From contig CAWGST010000001.1 in assembly GCA_963825315.1 (NCBI GenBank), positions 1,116,001 through 1,180,000 of the forward strand: a stretch of 64,000 nucleotides of DNA, in the 5' to 3' direction. Both the position numbers and the translations under genes were made by a program. Position 1 is the stretch's first letter. Each line of letters starts with the position of its first letter. Under the pieces are notes generated by a model. That model had not been told where the DNA came from. It did no database searches and saw only the letters and a program-made list of their open reading frames with translations. The DNA is from DASRLE01 sp963825315 (lineage in GTDB: Bacteria > Verrucomicrobiota > Verrucomicrobiia > Limisphaerales > Palsa-1400). Of this stretch, positions 16,399 through 24,247 are shown one piece after another.

Positions 16399-17166
16399 TC
16401 ACTCTTTTACGAAGTAGGAAATATCAGGGTCATAGGGCAGGCGCTTCAGCCCCGGCAGGTCCATGCTCTCCAATAACGCCACCGTTTCACCCGGATAATC
16501 CACTTTGTTCAATTCATCGAAGGCAACTATTCCGCCCTTGACCACGCGCGGGTACAGATGCTTGAGGGCCACCTTGGTTGGCTCATAGATGTCAAAGTCA
16601 AGGTAGAGCAGGCTGATCAGCAATTGGGGGGAAGACTCCAGGTATTTGGGGATCGTTTCACAGGCGTTGCCCTTGACAAGTTCGACCTTCGGCAGGTGGC
16701 CGAGGGGGCGATTTTTGTCATGAATCGCAATCAGGCCGGAAATCTCTTCGAACATGGATTTGTGGATTTTCAGGCCGCCGGGATGGAGAAACTCCGCGGA
16801 ACCCTTCAATTTCTTGTAATCCTTGCCGTGGATCGTCGGGAAACCCTCGAAGGTGTCAAACCCGATCACTCTGCGGTTATAGTTGTAGGGTTCAAGAATG
16901 GAGGAAAAGTGCATCCACCCTGCCAAGCCGCCCCCCGCATGCACGCCGCATTCGACGATGCTGCCCATGGCCGGCAGGCTCAACTTGAAAATTTCATACC
17001 TGACCAGGAAGCGGGCGACATCCTGGCGGCGAACATGGCGGGGAAAGAAGCGCAGTCGCGCCGGCAGTGGAGTCGGCGAGTCATTAAAGGCGCGTGCCAA
17101 CTCCTCATAAATCTCTTTTTCGATTTCAGTGTGGTTCTTGCTGAGTCCCTTTTTGTTTTCGATCAT
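16399..17166 (-). CDS. TylF/MycF-type sugar O-methyltransferase
   Basis: A 255-residue SAM-dependent enzyme. The SAM-binding motif is GSIVECGVHAGGGLAGW at about residue 68, followed by VIGFDTFEGFP and, nearer the end, LLYLDFDIYEPTKVAL with the acidic metal ligands. KGGIVAFDELN completes the TylF-family pattern. Members methylate hydroxyls of deoxysugars in macrolides and in O-antigen. It lies between rfbF and the SDR genes on the same strand and would decorate the sugar made by this operon. Confidence 0.87.
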   Translation of the reverse strand: MIENKKGLSKNHTEIEKEIYEELARAFNDSPTPLPARLRFFPRHVRRQDVARFLVRYEIFKLSLPAMGSIVECGVHAGGGLAGWMHFSSILEPYNYNRRVIGFDTFEGFPTIHGKDYKKLKGSAEFLHPGGLKIHKSMFEEISGLIAIHDKNRPLGHLPKVELVKGNACETIPKYLESSPQLLISLLYLDFDIYEPTKVALKHLYPRVVKGGIVAFDELNKVDYPGETVALLESMDLPGLKRLPYDPDISYFVKE

Positions 17167-17332
17167 GGTGATTTTATCCGTTTTTTTCGGGTCTGTGGCA
17201 CAATCTGTGGGTGATTTTGGGTGAATTCCGGTTTTTTGCGAGCTTTTTTTGGCTGATTTTCGGATGTCACCGGCGCGCCTCCGGGCGGGGGCGGGGCAAG
17301 GCCATGATTGACAGTGGAGGGAATGGAGTCTT

Positions 17333-18118
17333 TTACCAAATTTTCCAGGGGGCTTTGCCTTCGGACCAGAGACGGTTGAGGAGGTTGAACTCGGCGAAGG
17401 TGTCCATCGGCTGCCAGAAGCCGTCGTGCGGAAAGGCCATCAACTGGCCGTCGGCAGCCATCGTCCGCATGGGTTTTTGCTCGAACATCACCTGATCGGA
17501 TGAGGCGTCCAGATAATCAAAAATACCGCGGGAGGCGACGAAGAATCCGCCGTTGATGCGGCCTTCGGTGGTTTGCGGTTTTTCATTGAATTGCGTGACC
17601 CGGCCTTCGGGGGAAATGTTAATTTCGCCAAAACGGCCCGGGGGACGCACCGCGGTAATGGTGAGTTTTTTGCCGTGCTCGTGATGAAAAGCCAATGAGG
17701 CGTTGATGTTCATGTTGCCCACTCCGTCTCCATAGGTGATGAAGAATTCCGGGTCGTCGCCGATGTAGGGTTTGATTTTGTGGATGCGTCCGCCGGTGGA
17801 GGTTTCCTCGCCGGTGTCGGCCAGGGTGACGGACCAGTCTTCCTCGTCGTGGTGATTGTGGAATTTGACGCCGGCTTTGCGTCCGAGGCGGAGGGTGGCG
17901 TCGCTGGTCATCCAGAGGTAGTTGCGGAAGAAGTCCTTGATCATGTCGCCCTTGTAGCCGAGGCAAAGGATGAACTCTTTATGGCCGTGGGCGGCGTAGA
18001 TTTTCATGATGTGCCAAAGGATGGGACGGTCGCCGATGGGAAGCATGGGTTTGGGGCGGTATTCGGTTTCCTCGCGCAACCGGGTGCCTTTGCCACCGCA
18101 AAGAATAACGACTTTCAT
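17333..18118 (-). CDS. rfbF: Glucose-1-phosphate cytidylyltransferase
   Basis: A 261-residue nucleotidyltransferase making CDP-glucose from CTP and glucose 1-phosphate, the entry step of CDP-sugar pathways. The N-terminus MKVVILCGGKGTRLREETE is the nucleotide-binding signature, followed by YRPKPMLPIGDRPILWHIM. FITYGDGVGNMNI marks the metal site, and GGFFVASRGIFDYLD and HDGFWQPMDTFAE are typical of RfbF. The length matches the family (about 257). It is the first gene of the minus-strand sugar operon, with a divergent SDR gene 150 bp away. A matching RfbG dehydratase is not obvious in the window. Confidence 0.93.
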   Translation of the reverse strand: MKVVILCGGKGTRLREETEYRPKPMLPIGDRPILWHIMKIYAAHGHKEFILCLGYKGDMIKDFFRNYLWMTSDATLRLGRKAGVKFHNHHDEEDWSVTLADTGEETSTGGRIHKIKPYIGDDPEFFITYGDGVGNMNINASLAFHHEHGKKLTITAVRPPGRFGEINISPEGRVTQFNEKPQTTEGRINGGFFVASRGIFDYLDASSDQVMFEQKPMRTMAADGQLMAFPHDGFWQPMDTFAEFNLLNRLWSEGKAPWKIW

Positions 18119-18268
18119 AGCGAAACGGGCAATTTCTGAGTCAGAACCATGGGCCATGGATACGCCAACGACGGCCACAAGGGCAACTGAAATTTTGTTC
18201 CTGGAGGCGTTTTTCTTGCTTGTAATCTGTATGCAGAATAATCTATATGGAAAGTGATGGAAGTGACC

Positions 18269-19339
18269 ATGAATCCCCACCTGCTGCATGATGCCCGCGA
18301 AGTGATTGCCAACCTGGAAACCCGCGTTCAACCTTTTGGCGGAAAACGAATTTTGCTCACGGGCGGCGCGGGCTTTTTGGGCGCGCATTTCGTCCATTTT
18401 TTTCTGGCGTTGAACGATTCAGGCTCGCTGGCCAAACCCTGTTCACTTGTGGTTTGGGACAACTTTTCGCGCGGCATTCCCGAATGGCTGAAAGCCCTGT
18501 CCGCAAGAAAAGATCTGGCCTGTCAAAAACGGGATGTTTGCAAGGCGCGCGACATTCCGCCGGCGGATTTCATTATTCATGCCGCCTCCATCGCCTCCCC
18601 GACTTTTTACCGGCTGCATCCGATTGAAACCATGGACGCCAATGTCGTGGGTTTGAGAAGATTGCTGGACTTTGCCGTCAAAAGTCCGGTGGAGAGTTTT
18701 CTCTTTTTTTCCACCAGCGAAATTTATGGCGATCCCGATCCGGCCTGCATTCCAACGCCTGAAACCTATCGCGGCAGCGTCAGTTGCACCGGCCCGCGCG
18801 CTTGCTATGACGAATCCAAACGCTATGGCGAAACCCTGTGCGTCAACTTCTGGCAGGCGCGCAAAGTGCCGGTCAAAATCGTCCGGCCTTTTAATAATTA
18901 CGGCCCCGGCCTGAAAATCACCGACCGCCGCGTCATTCCCGATCTTTTCCGCGACGTGCTGGCGGGACGAAATCCAGTGTTGCTCTCCGACGGGCGCGCG
19001 ACGCGGACTTTTTGTTACAGTTCGGACGCCATCACCGGATACCTGCTGGCGCTGCTGGGTCCGCATCCAGGCGAATCGTTCAACATCGGCGCGGAACAAC
19101 CGGAAATCTCCATGCGTGAACTGGCGGATAAAATCATCCAGACGGCAGGCAAGGCTCTCAAAGTGGAATTCAAGCAAAGTGACGACGCGAATTATTTGAC
19201 CGACAATCCCAACCGCCGGTGTCCGGCGATTGAGAAGGCGCGGCGGCTGTTGGGTTACAACCCGAAGATTACGCTGGAAGCGGGCTTGGAACGAACCTGC
19301 CGTTATTATCTGGATCATCCAGCCGGCGCCGACGCCTGA
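18269..19339 (+). CDS. NAD-dependent sugar epimerase/decarboxylase-like SDR
   Basis: A 356-residue extended SDR. LLTGGAGFLGAHF holds the NAD motif near residue 33, FFSTSEIYGDP the active-site serine/threonine, and YDESKRYGE the YxxxK pair. VRPFNNYGPGLKITDRRVIP closely follows UDP-glucuronate decarboxylases and dTDP-glucose dehydratases. The ATG at 18269 has GGAAG seven bases upstream; GTG 18254 and ATG 18257 are alternatives. The next gene is UDP-glucose dehydrogenase, 11 bp downstream, which makes UDP-glucuronate, so a UDP-glucuronate decarboxylase (UDP-xylose) role is attractive but unproven. Confidence 0.85.
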   Translation: MNPHLLHDAREVIANLETRVQPFGGKRILLTGGAGFLGAHFVHFFLALNDSGSLAKPCSLVVWDNFSRGIPEWLKALSARKDLACQKRDVCKARDIPPADFIIHAASIASPTFYRLHPIETMDANVVGLRRLLDFAVKSPVESFLFFSTSEIYGDPDPACIPTPETYRGSVSCTGPRACYDESKRYGETLCVNFWQARKVPVKIVRPFNNYGPGLKITDRRVIPDLFRDVLAGRNPVLLSDGRATRTFCYSSDAITGYLLALLGPHPGESFNIGAEQPEISMRELADKIIQTAGKALKVEFKQSDDANYLTDNPNRRCPAIEKARRLLGYNPKITLEAGLERTCRYYLDHPAGADA

Positions 19340-19350
19340 AAGAGGATTAT

Positions 19351-20706
19351 ATGAAAATTGCCATTGTCGGAACCGGCTATGTGGGGCTTGTCTCGGGCGT
19401 TTGTCTGGCGGCCAGGGGGCATGACGTCGCCTGCGTTGACATACGCGCGGAGATCGTCACCCAGTTGAATCACGGCAAGCCCCATATTTACGAGGCCGGT
19501 CTGCCGGAACTTCTGGCCGGGGATCTGGCTTCGGGAAAATTCCGCGCCACGCTTGATTTGGAAGATGCCTTGTCGGACGCGGCATTGGTGATGATCGCCG
19601 TGGGCACGCCTTCCACAGAGGGACAGATTGATTTGCAATTCGTGTGCGCCGCGGCGGAGCAAATCGGAAAATTCATGGCCAAAACGGAGCGGTTTCTTTC
19701 GGTTGTTGTCAAAAGCACGGTGATTCCCGGAACCACCGATGTCGTGGTGCGGCGGGTGATTGAAAAAACTTCGGGAAAACGCCCCGGTCAATTCGGCTTG
19801 GGAATGAACCCGGAGTTTTTGCGCGAAGGAAATGCCATTGAAGATTTCATGGAACCGGACCGGATTATATTTGGCCATGAAGACGCGGAAACACTTCACC
19901 GGCTCGAAGAACTTTATCGTTCGTGGAATTGCGACAAACTGGCCGTCAATTCCCGGACGGCGGAAATGATCAAATACGCCAATAATTGTCTGCTGGCCAC
20001 TCAGATTTCCGCCGTCAACGAACTGGCCAATCTTTGCTTTGAAATGGGCGGCATTGATGTGCGAGATGTGATGCGCGGCGTGCATCTGGACAAACGGTGG
20101 AGTCCGGTTTTGCCCGCGGGCCGGATCAAGCCGGCCATTCTGACCTATTTGATTCCCGGCTGCGGTTTCGGGGGCAGTTGTTTTCCAAAAGACGTGCAGG
20201 CCTTGCGCGCGCTGGGCCAGGAACGCGGATTGCCGATGCGCTCGTTGCAGGCCGTTCTCGACATCAATGAACAACAGCCGCTTCAAATCATCCGCATGCT
20301 GGAAAGCGCATTGGGAACGCTCAAGGGGCGGCGGATTCTTGTTTTGGGTCTGGCGTTCAAACCGGGCACGGATGATGTGCGTGAATCCGTTTCCATTCGG
20401 ATCATACACCGGCTGGTTGAACTCGGCGCGCAAATCGGCGCGCACGATCCGGTGGCTTTGCCCAACGCGCGCCGCGAATTGGCGGGCGCTCCGGTTGAAT
20501 TCGTGACCGGGTGGCAAAACAGCATTGCCGATTATGATGCGATTGTCGTTGCCACGCGCTGGAGTGATTACGAAGCGCTTGCAACTCCGGCGCTATCGGA
20601 TAAACTGCGGGGGCGGGTCGTGATTGACGCCCGGTGCATGTTCCAGGCCTCTGATTTCCCCGGCGCCGCATATCTGGCCATTGGCCGGAGAATGCCCCAA
20701 CCATGA
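19351..20706 (+). CDS. ugd: UDP-glucose 6-dehydrogenase
   Basis: A 451-residue enzyme that oxidises UDP-glucose to UDP-glucuronate with two NAD. The N-terminal Rossmann motif is MKIAIVGTGYVGLVSG. The catalytic cysteine is in GCGFGGSCFPKDVQAL at about residue 268, the hinge lysine region is EMIKYANNCLLA at about 210, and the C-terminal domain carries VLGLAFKPGTDDVRES. The length and domain order are normal. It overlaps the following GT2 gene by 4 bases (ATGA) and follows the SDR by 11 bp, so the three plus-strand genes form an operon. Confidence 0.96.
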   Translation: MKIAIVGTGYVGLVSGVCLAARGHDVACVDIRAEIVTQLNHGKPHIYEAGLPELLAGDLASGKFRATLDLEDALSDAALVMIAVGTPSTEGQIDLQFVCAAAEQIGKFMAKTERFLSVVVKSTVIPGTTDVVVRRVIEKTSGKRPGQFGLGMNPEFLREGNAIEDFMEPDRIIFGHEDAETLHRLEELYRSWNCDKLAVNSRTAEMIKYANNCLLATQISAVNELANLCFEMGGIDVRDVMRGVHLDKRWSPVLPAGRIKPAILTYLIPGCGFGGSCFPKDVQALRALGQERGLPMRSLQAVLDINEQQPLQIIRMLESALGTLKGRRILVLGLAFKPGTDDVRESVSIRIIHRLVELGAQIGAHDPVALPNARRELAGAPVEFVTGWQNSIADYDAIVVATRWSDYEALATPALSDKLRGRVVIDARCMFQASDFPGAAYLAIGRRMPQP

Positions 20707-21716
20707 ACACGCCGCTGGTCTCGTTTTGCATACCCACTTACAACCGGCCCGAATACTTGCGCCGCGCCATCGAATCGTGCCTGGCTCAGACCTGCCAGGA
20801 TTTCGAAATCATCATCACGGACAACAGCACCAATGACGAATCGGCCCAAATAGTGGCGAAAATCAACGACCCGCGCATCCGTTATTACAGCAACAACGGC
20901 AACATCGGCGCGACGCCCAGTCACATTCGCGCCGTCTCGATGGTCCGGGGAAAGTATGTGCAATTTCTGATGGATGACGACCTGATCAAACCGAAATTCC
21001 TGGAACTGATGATTGATGCGTTCGAAAAGAACCCCACCGTCGGCGTGGTGATGGCGCCCATGACGTTGATGGACGAGAATGACCGGCGCATTTTCCCCAA
21101 GTTTTATCTCTTTCGCACCAAGGTGTACCGATACCGCTACCAGGTTGGCGACGGCCTGATTGACCGGAAGCGGGTGCTGCGGGATTTTTTAACGGGGCCG
21201 GAATATCCGTGCTGCGTTCCCAGCGGCATCCTTTACCGGGCCGAGGCGTTGCGGCCGACGTTGCCGTTCGATATGGCAGCCGATTTTGCCGGCGACGTTG
21301 ATACGTGCATGAAAATAGCGCCGGATTGGGATTTTTATTACATTGACGAAGTATTATCTTCCTGGCGCTACATTCCTGAGGGCCATACGGTGAGACAGCA
21401 TCAAATAGGGATCAAAATCGAGGCGTGGTACTATATCACGCGCCGATGCCTGAATAACAAAACCGTCCAGGAAATGTTCCGGGACGAATGGGACAAACTG
21501 GCGCGGGACAGCCTGTATTTTTGCACCTGCCGCGCCATTATGTTGAATGGACTGGCGGCGGTGCGCGCGCGCAGCCCGAAGATGCTGATGCAAACCATCA
21601 AGACCGTCCGCAAGGAGGATCCGCATTGGATCAACCTTCTGCGCCTGCCTTTTTTTGCCATCTGGGAGATTGTCGTGTCCGTTTTCCCGCCCAAGCTGCC
21701 GCCGGCGCGGGAGTGA
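20703..21716 (+). CDS. Family 2 glycosyltransferase
   Basis: A 337-residue GT-A enzyme. The N-terminus LVSFCIPTYNRPEYLRRAIE is the family signature, IIITDNSTNDES follows, and the metal-binding DxD equivalent is FLMDDDLIKPKF at about residue 92. No transmembrane helix is obvious apart from a hydrophobic stretch near the C-terminus (LLRLPFFAIWEIVVSVF), which may lie at the membrane. It is translationally coupled to ugd and ends just before the convergent lhgO gene. The donor and acceptor are unknown. Confidence 0.9.
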   Translation: MNTPLVSFCIPTYNRPEYLRRAIESCLAQTCQDFEIIITDNSTNDESAQIVAKINDPRIRYYSNNGNIGATPSHIRAVSMVRGKYVQFLMDDDLIKPKFLELMIDAFEKNPTVGVVMAPMTLMDENDRRIFPKFYLFRTKVYRYRYQVGDGLIDRKRVLRDFLTGPEYPCCVPSGILYRAEALRPTLPFDMAADFAGDVDTCMKIAPDWDFYYIDEVLSSWRYIPEGHTVRQHQIGIKIEAWYYITRRCLNNKTVQEMFRDEWDKLARDSLYFCTCRAIMLNGLAAVRARSPKMLMQTIKTVRKEDPHWINLLRLPFFAIWEIVVSVFPPKLPPARE

Positions 21717-21723
21717 TGCCGTT

Positions 21724-22922
21724 TCAAAAATCTTGGGCGACAAGTCCGGCGATTTCACCCCCGATGGCCAGGGAAGCGGTGGCGCCGGGACTGGGGGCGT
21801 TGAGAACATGCAGGGCGCGCGGACGGCGCACCAGGCAAAAATCCTGCAATAACTCGCCTTCCGGCGACATCGCCTGGGCGCGAACGCCGGTGCCGCCGCG
21901 TTCAAGGTCTTCGACGCGAATTTCCGGGACGAGCCGTTGCAGCGCCCGGCAAAATAATTTGCGGCTGAACGACCGCTTGATTTCCTCCCAGGTCATTCGT
22001 TTGTGTTTGTTCATGAAGCGCCACAGGCCGGAAAAGCTCAAGGCGTCGCAGAGGTCCAACAGGTTAATGTCGGTTTTGCTGTAGCCTTCGCGCGCGCCGG
22101 CCAGCACGGCATTGGGGCCGGCTTCGACCCCGCCCCCGATCAAGCGCGTGAAATGAACTCCCAGAAAGGGGAATTGCGGGTCGGGCACCGGATAAATCAA
22201 ATGGCGCACCAGATGCTGCCGCGCCGGTTTGATTTTGAAATACTCGCCGCGGAAGGGGACGATCCGGACGGCGCGCTTTTCACCGGCCATGACGGCCACC
22301 CGATCGCAGTGCAGGCCGGCGCAATTGACCACGTAATCCGCTTCCCAATCGCCGGCGGGGTCCGCGCCAGCCATCCCCCGTTTTGCGGTTGAATCTTGTT
22401 GACACAGGCGCGGGTCACGACGCGTCCGCCCGCCTCTTCAATCTTCTTAACCATGGCGTTGCAGACCTGGATGTAGTCAACGATGCCTTCCTGGGGGACG
22501 TGAACGGCGGCGATGCCCGCCACATGCGGTTCGATTTCGAGCATTTGAGGGCGGTGCAGCAGGCGGAGGCCTTGCAGGCCGTTCTTTTGGCCGCGCTCGT
22601 GGAGGTCGTGCAGGCGGGCCAATTCGGTTTCGTCCACCGCAACCACGAGCTTGCCGCAGATTTCATGGCGGATGCCGTTCTCTTTGCAGAAGGCAACCAT
22701 TTCCTGAATGCCGGAAACGGCCAGCCGGGCTTTGAGCGAACCCGGCTTGTAGTACAATCCGGCGTGAAGAACGCCGCTGTTGTTGCCGGATTGGTGGCGG
22801 GCGACGCCGTTTTCCTTTTCAAGGACAACGACTTGCGCGGAAGGAAAGCGGCCGGACAATTTCATGGCAGTGGCCAGGCCAACTATTCCGCCGCCAATGA
22901 TGATGATCCGCTTTTCTCTCAC
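21724..22922 (-). CDS. lhgO: L-2-hydroxyglutarate oxidase/dehydrogenase, split by a one-base frameshift
   Basis: The two frames together make about 400 residues, normal for this FAD enzyme that returns L-2-hydroxyglutarate to 2-oxoglutarate. The first frame starts MREKRIIIIGGGIVGLATAM (FAD-binding GxGxxG) and includes RHQSGNNSGVLHAGLYY. The second frame starts near ADYVVNCAGLHCDRVAVMAG and ends with LAIGGEIAGLVAQDF. The break lies near 22358-22364, where the minus strand reads CGGACCC; one more G would give ..LARDPAGDWEAD.. and restore the gene. Neither half is otherwise damaged, so a sequencing error is at least as likely as a real mutation. Confidence 0.88.
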
Positions 22923-22998
22923 TTCACAAAAATCTCCCCGGAGAGATTGCGAGTCAATTTAAACCGGGCGAAGGTTATGGCGCCTTGAGGTTGCGCGG

Positions 22999-24045
22999 TC
23001 AGGCGAAATTCTTGATGAACATCTCCACGTAACCCTCGGGCGTGAACGGGCGATGGGCCGGGCTGCGCAGAAACGCCGCGGCGGCTTCGAGATAACCGTT
23101 GTATTCGCGCTCGGACATTTTCGACATATAGCGATACAATTCCTCGTAAGTGAAATTGCGCTTGTCAATGAAAGTGTTGGCCGGAATGCAGTCCGTCACG
23201 TTGGGCGCCCCGAGATAAATTGGCACGCAACCGGCATAGAGACGATCAAAGAGCTTTTCCGATATCCAATCGTTTTCCGCCGAGGTCTCATAGGCGAAGG
23301 AAAAGCGATAATCCATCAAGGTCTGGTACAAGCTTTTGACGTTGGGGCCGATGAACGAGGGGAAACGGCGGACCTTGACCAGATCAAACAGCCGCACTCT
23401 GCGGTAAACAGCGCGCAGGGCGAAATTCAAGAAGGAAAGCCGGCCCGGCAACAGAATCCGGTCCCAGTCCGTGCCAAACAAATCGAAATCCCGCGGCGCG
23501 TTGGCCTCAAACCATCGCACGGCCCGAACGCGCTCGGAATACAATTCGGCGGGGTGATCCGACACCATATAAGCCTGGATCATGCAGCACAGCTTTCGCC
23601 GGCCAAAAGGCAGCGGCTCCATCCGCGGCTCCGGCGGGCACGCCGGGTGGTAGAGCACATATTTGGAGGGGTCCGTCGCGCACAAATCCTTTTTGTACGT
23701 CAGCACCCGCCGAAATGGCTTGTGGAGCTTGGGGTCATAGCCGTCGGGCCGCACAACGGCAGGCTCGACGAGAATGAGGTTGATGTCCGGATGCCTGGCC
23801 CGCAGCAAGGCGCGAAAGTAGGGGTTGCGGCGCACGTAGTAATTGGGGTACTCAATAAAAAAGACCCTGTCAAACCACTGCAAAGGCTTCATGTCCAGCG
23901 TGGCCACCTGGTGCCCCATGGACTGCAAGGTCTGGCCCAAGAGACGCGACGCGCAGGCCCAATCGTGTCCCTGCGTGTGGACGGTTTGGGTAAACATCCG
24001 GTTCTTGTTAAAGGCCGTGTAGAAATTCCAGAAGCCGAAGTTCAT
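22999..24045 (-). CDS. Family 10 glycosyltransferase (alpha-1,3-fucosyltransferase-like)
   Basis: A 348-residue protein started at the ATG at 24045 (MNFGFWNFYTAFNKN), because a longer start at 24279 adds a sequence with no family match. The C-terminal half has the GT10 donor-binding region: YRFSFAYETSAENDWISEKL followed by LYAGCVPIYLGAPNVTDCIP and TFIDKRNF. GT10 enzymes transfer fucose from GDP-fucose to GlcNAc-type acceptors. The N-terminal half is divergent. It lies in the polysaccharide locus, divergent from the YfhO-type gene. No GDP-fucose synthesis genes are in the window. Confidence 0.85.
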   Translation of the reverse strand: MNFGFWNFYTAFNKNRMFTQTVHTQGHDWACASRLLGQTLQSMGHQVATLDMKPLQWFDRVFFIEYPNYYVRRNPYFRALLRARHPDINLILVEPAVVRPDGYDPKLHKPFRRVLTYKKDLCATDPSKYVLYHPACPPEPRMEPLPFGRRKLCCMIQAYMVSDHPAELYSERVRAVRWFEANAPRDFDLFGTDWDRILLPGRLSFLNFALRAVYRRVRLFDLVKVRRFPSFIGPNVKSLYQTLMDYRFSFAYETSAENDWISEKLFDRLYAGCVPIYLGAPNVTDCIPANTFIDKRNFTYEELYRYMSKMSEREYNGYLEAAAAFLRSPAHRPFTPEGYVEMFIKNFA

Positions 24046-24247
24046 AACGGGAGACGCCAGGCAATGGAACCGAAGCAAAAGCCCCGGCGCGTGGCCGGAC
24101 TTGCATTTGGTGTCATGATCATCTTTTTTCGGAGCGAAAAATAGGCCGGACTTGGAGGCTTGTCCATTTCTTTCCATGTCAATTTGTGGCTGGACCTGTT
24201 CAAACTTAGCGGTTGGCTTCACCGAATTTTTGCGTATCCTGTCGCCA

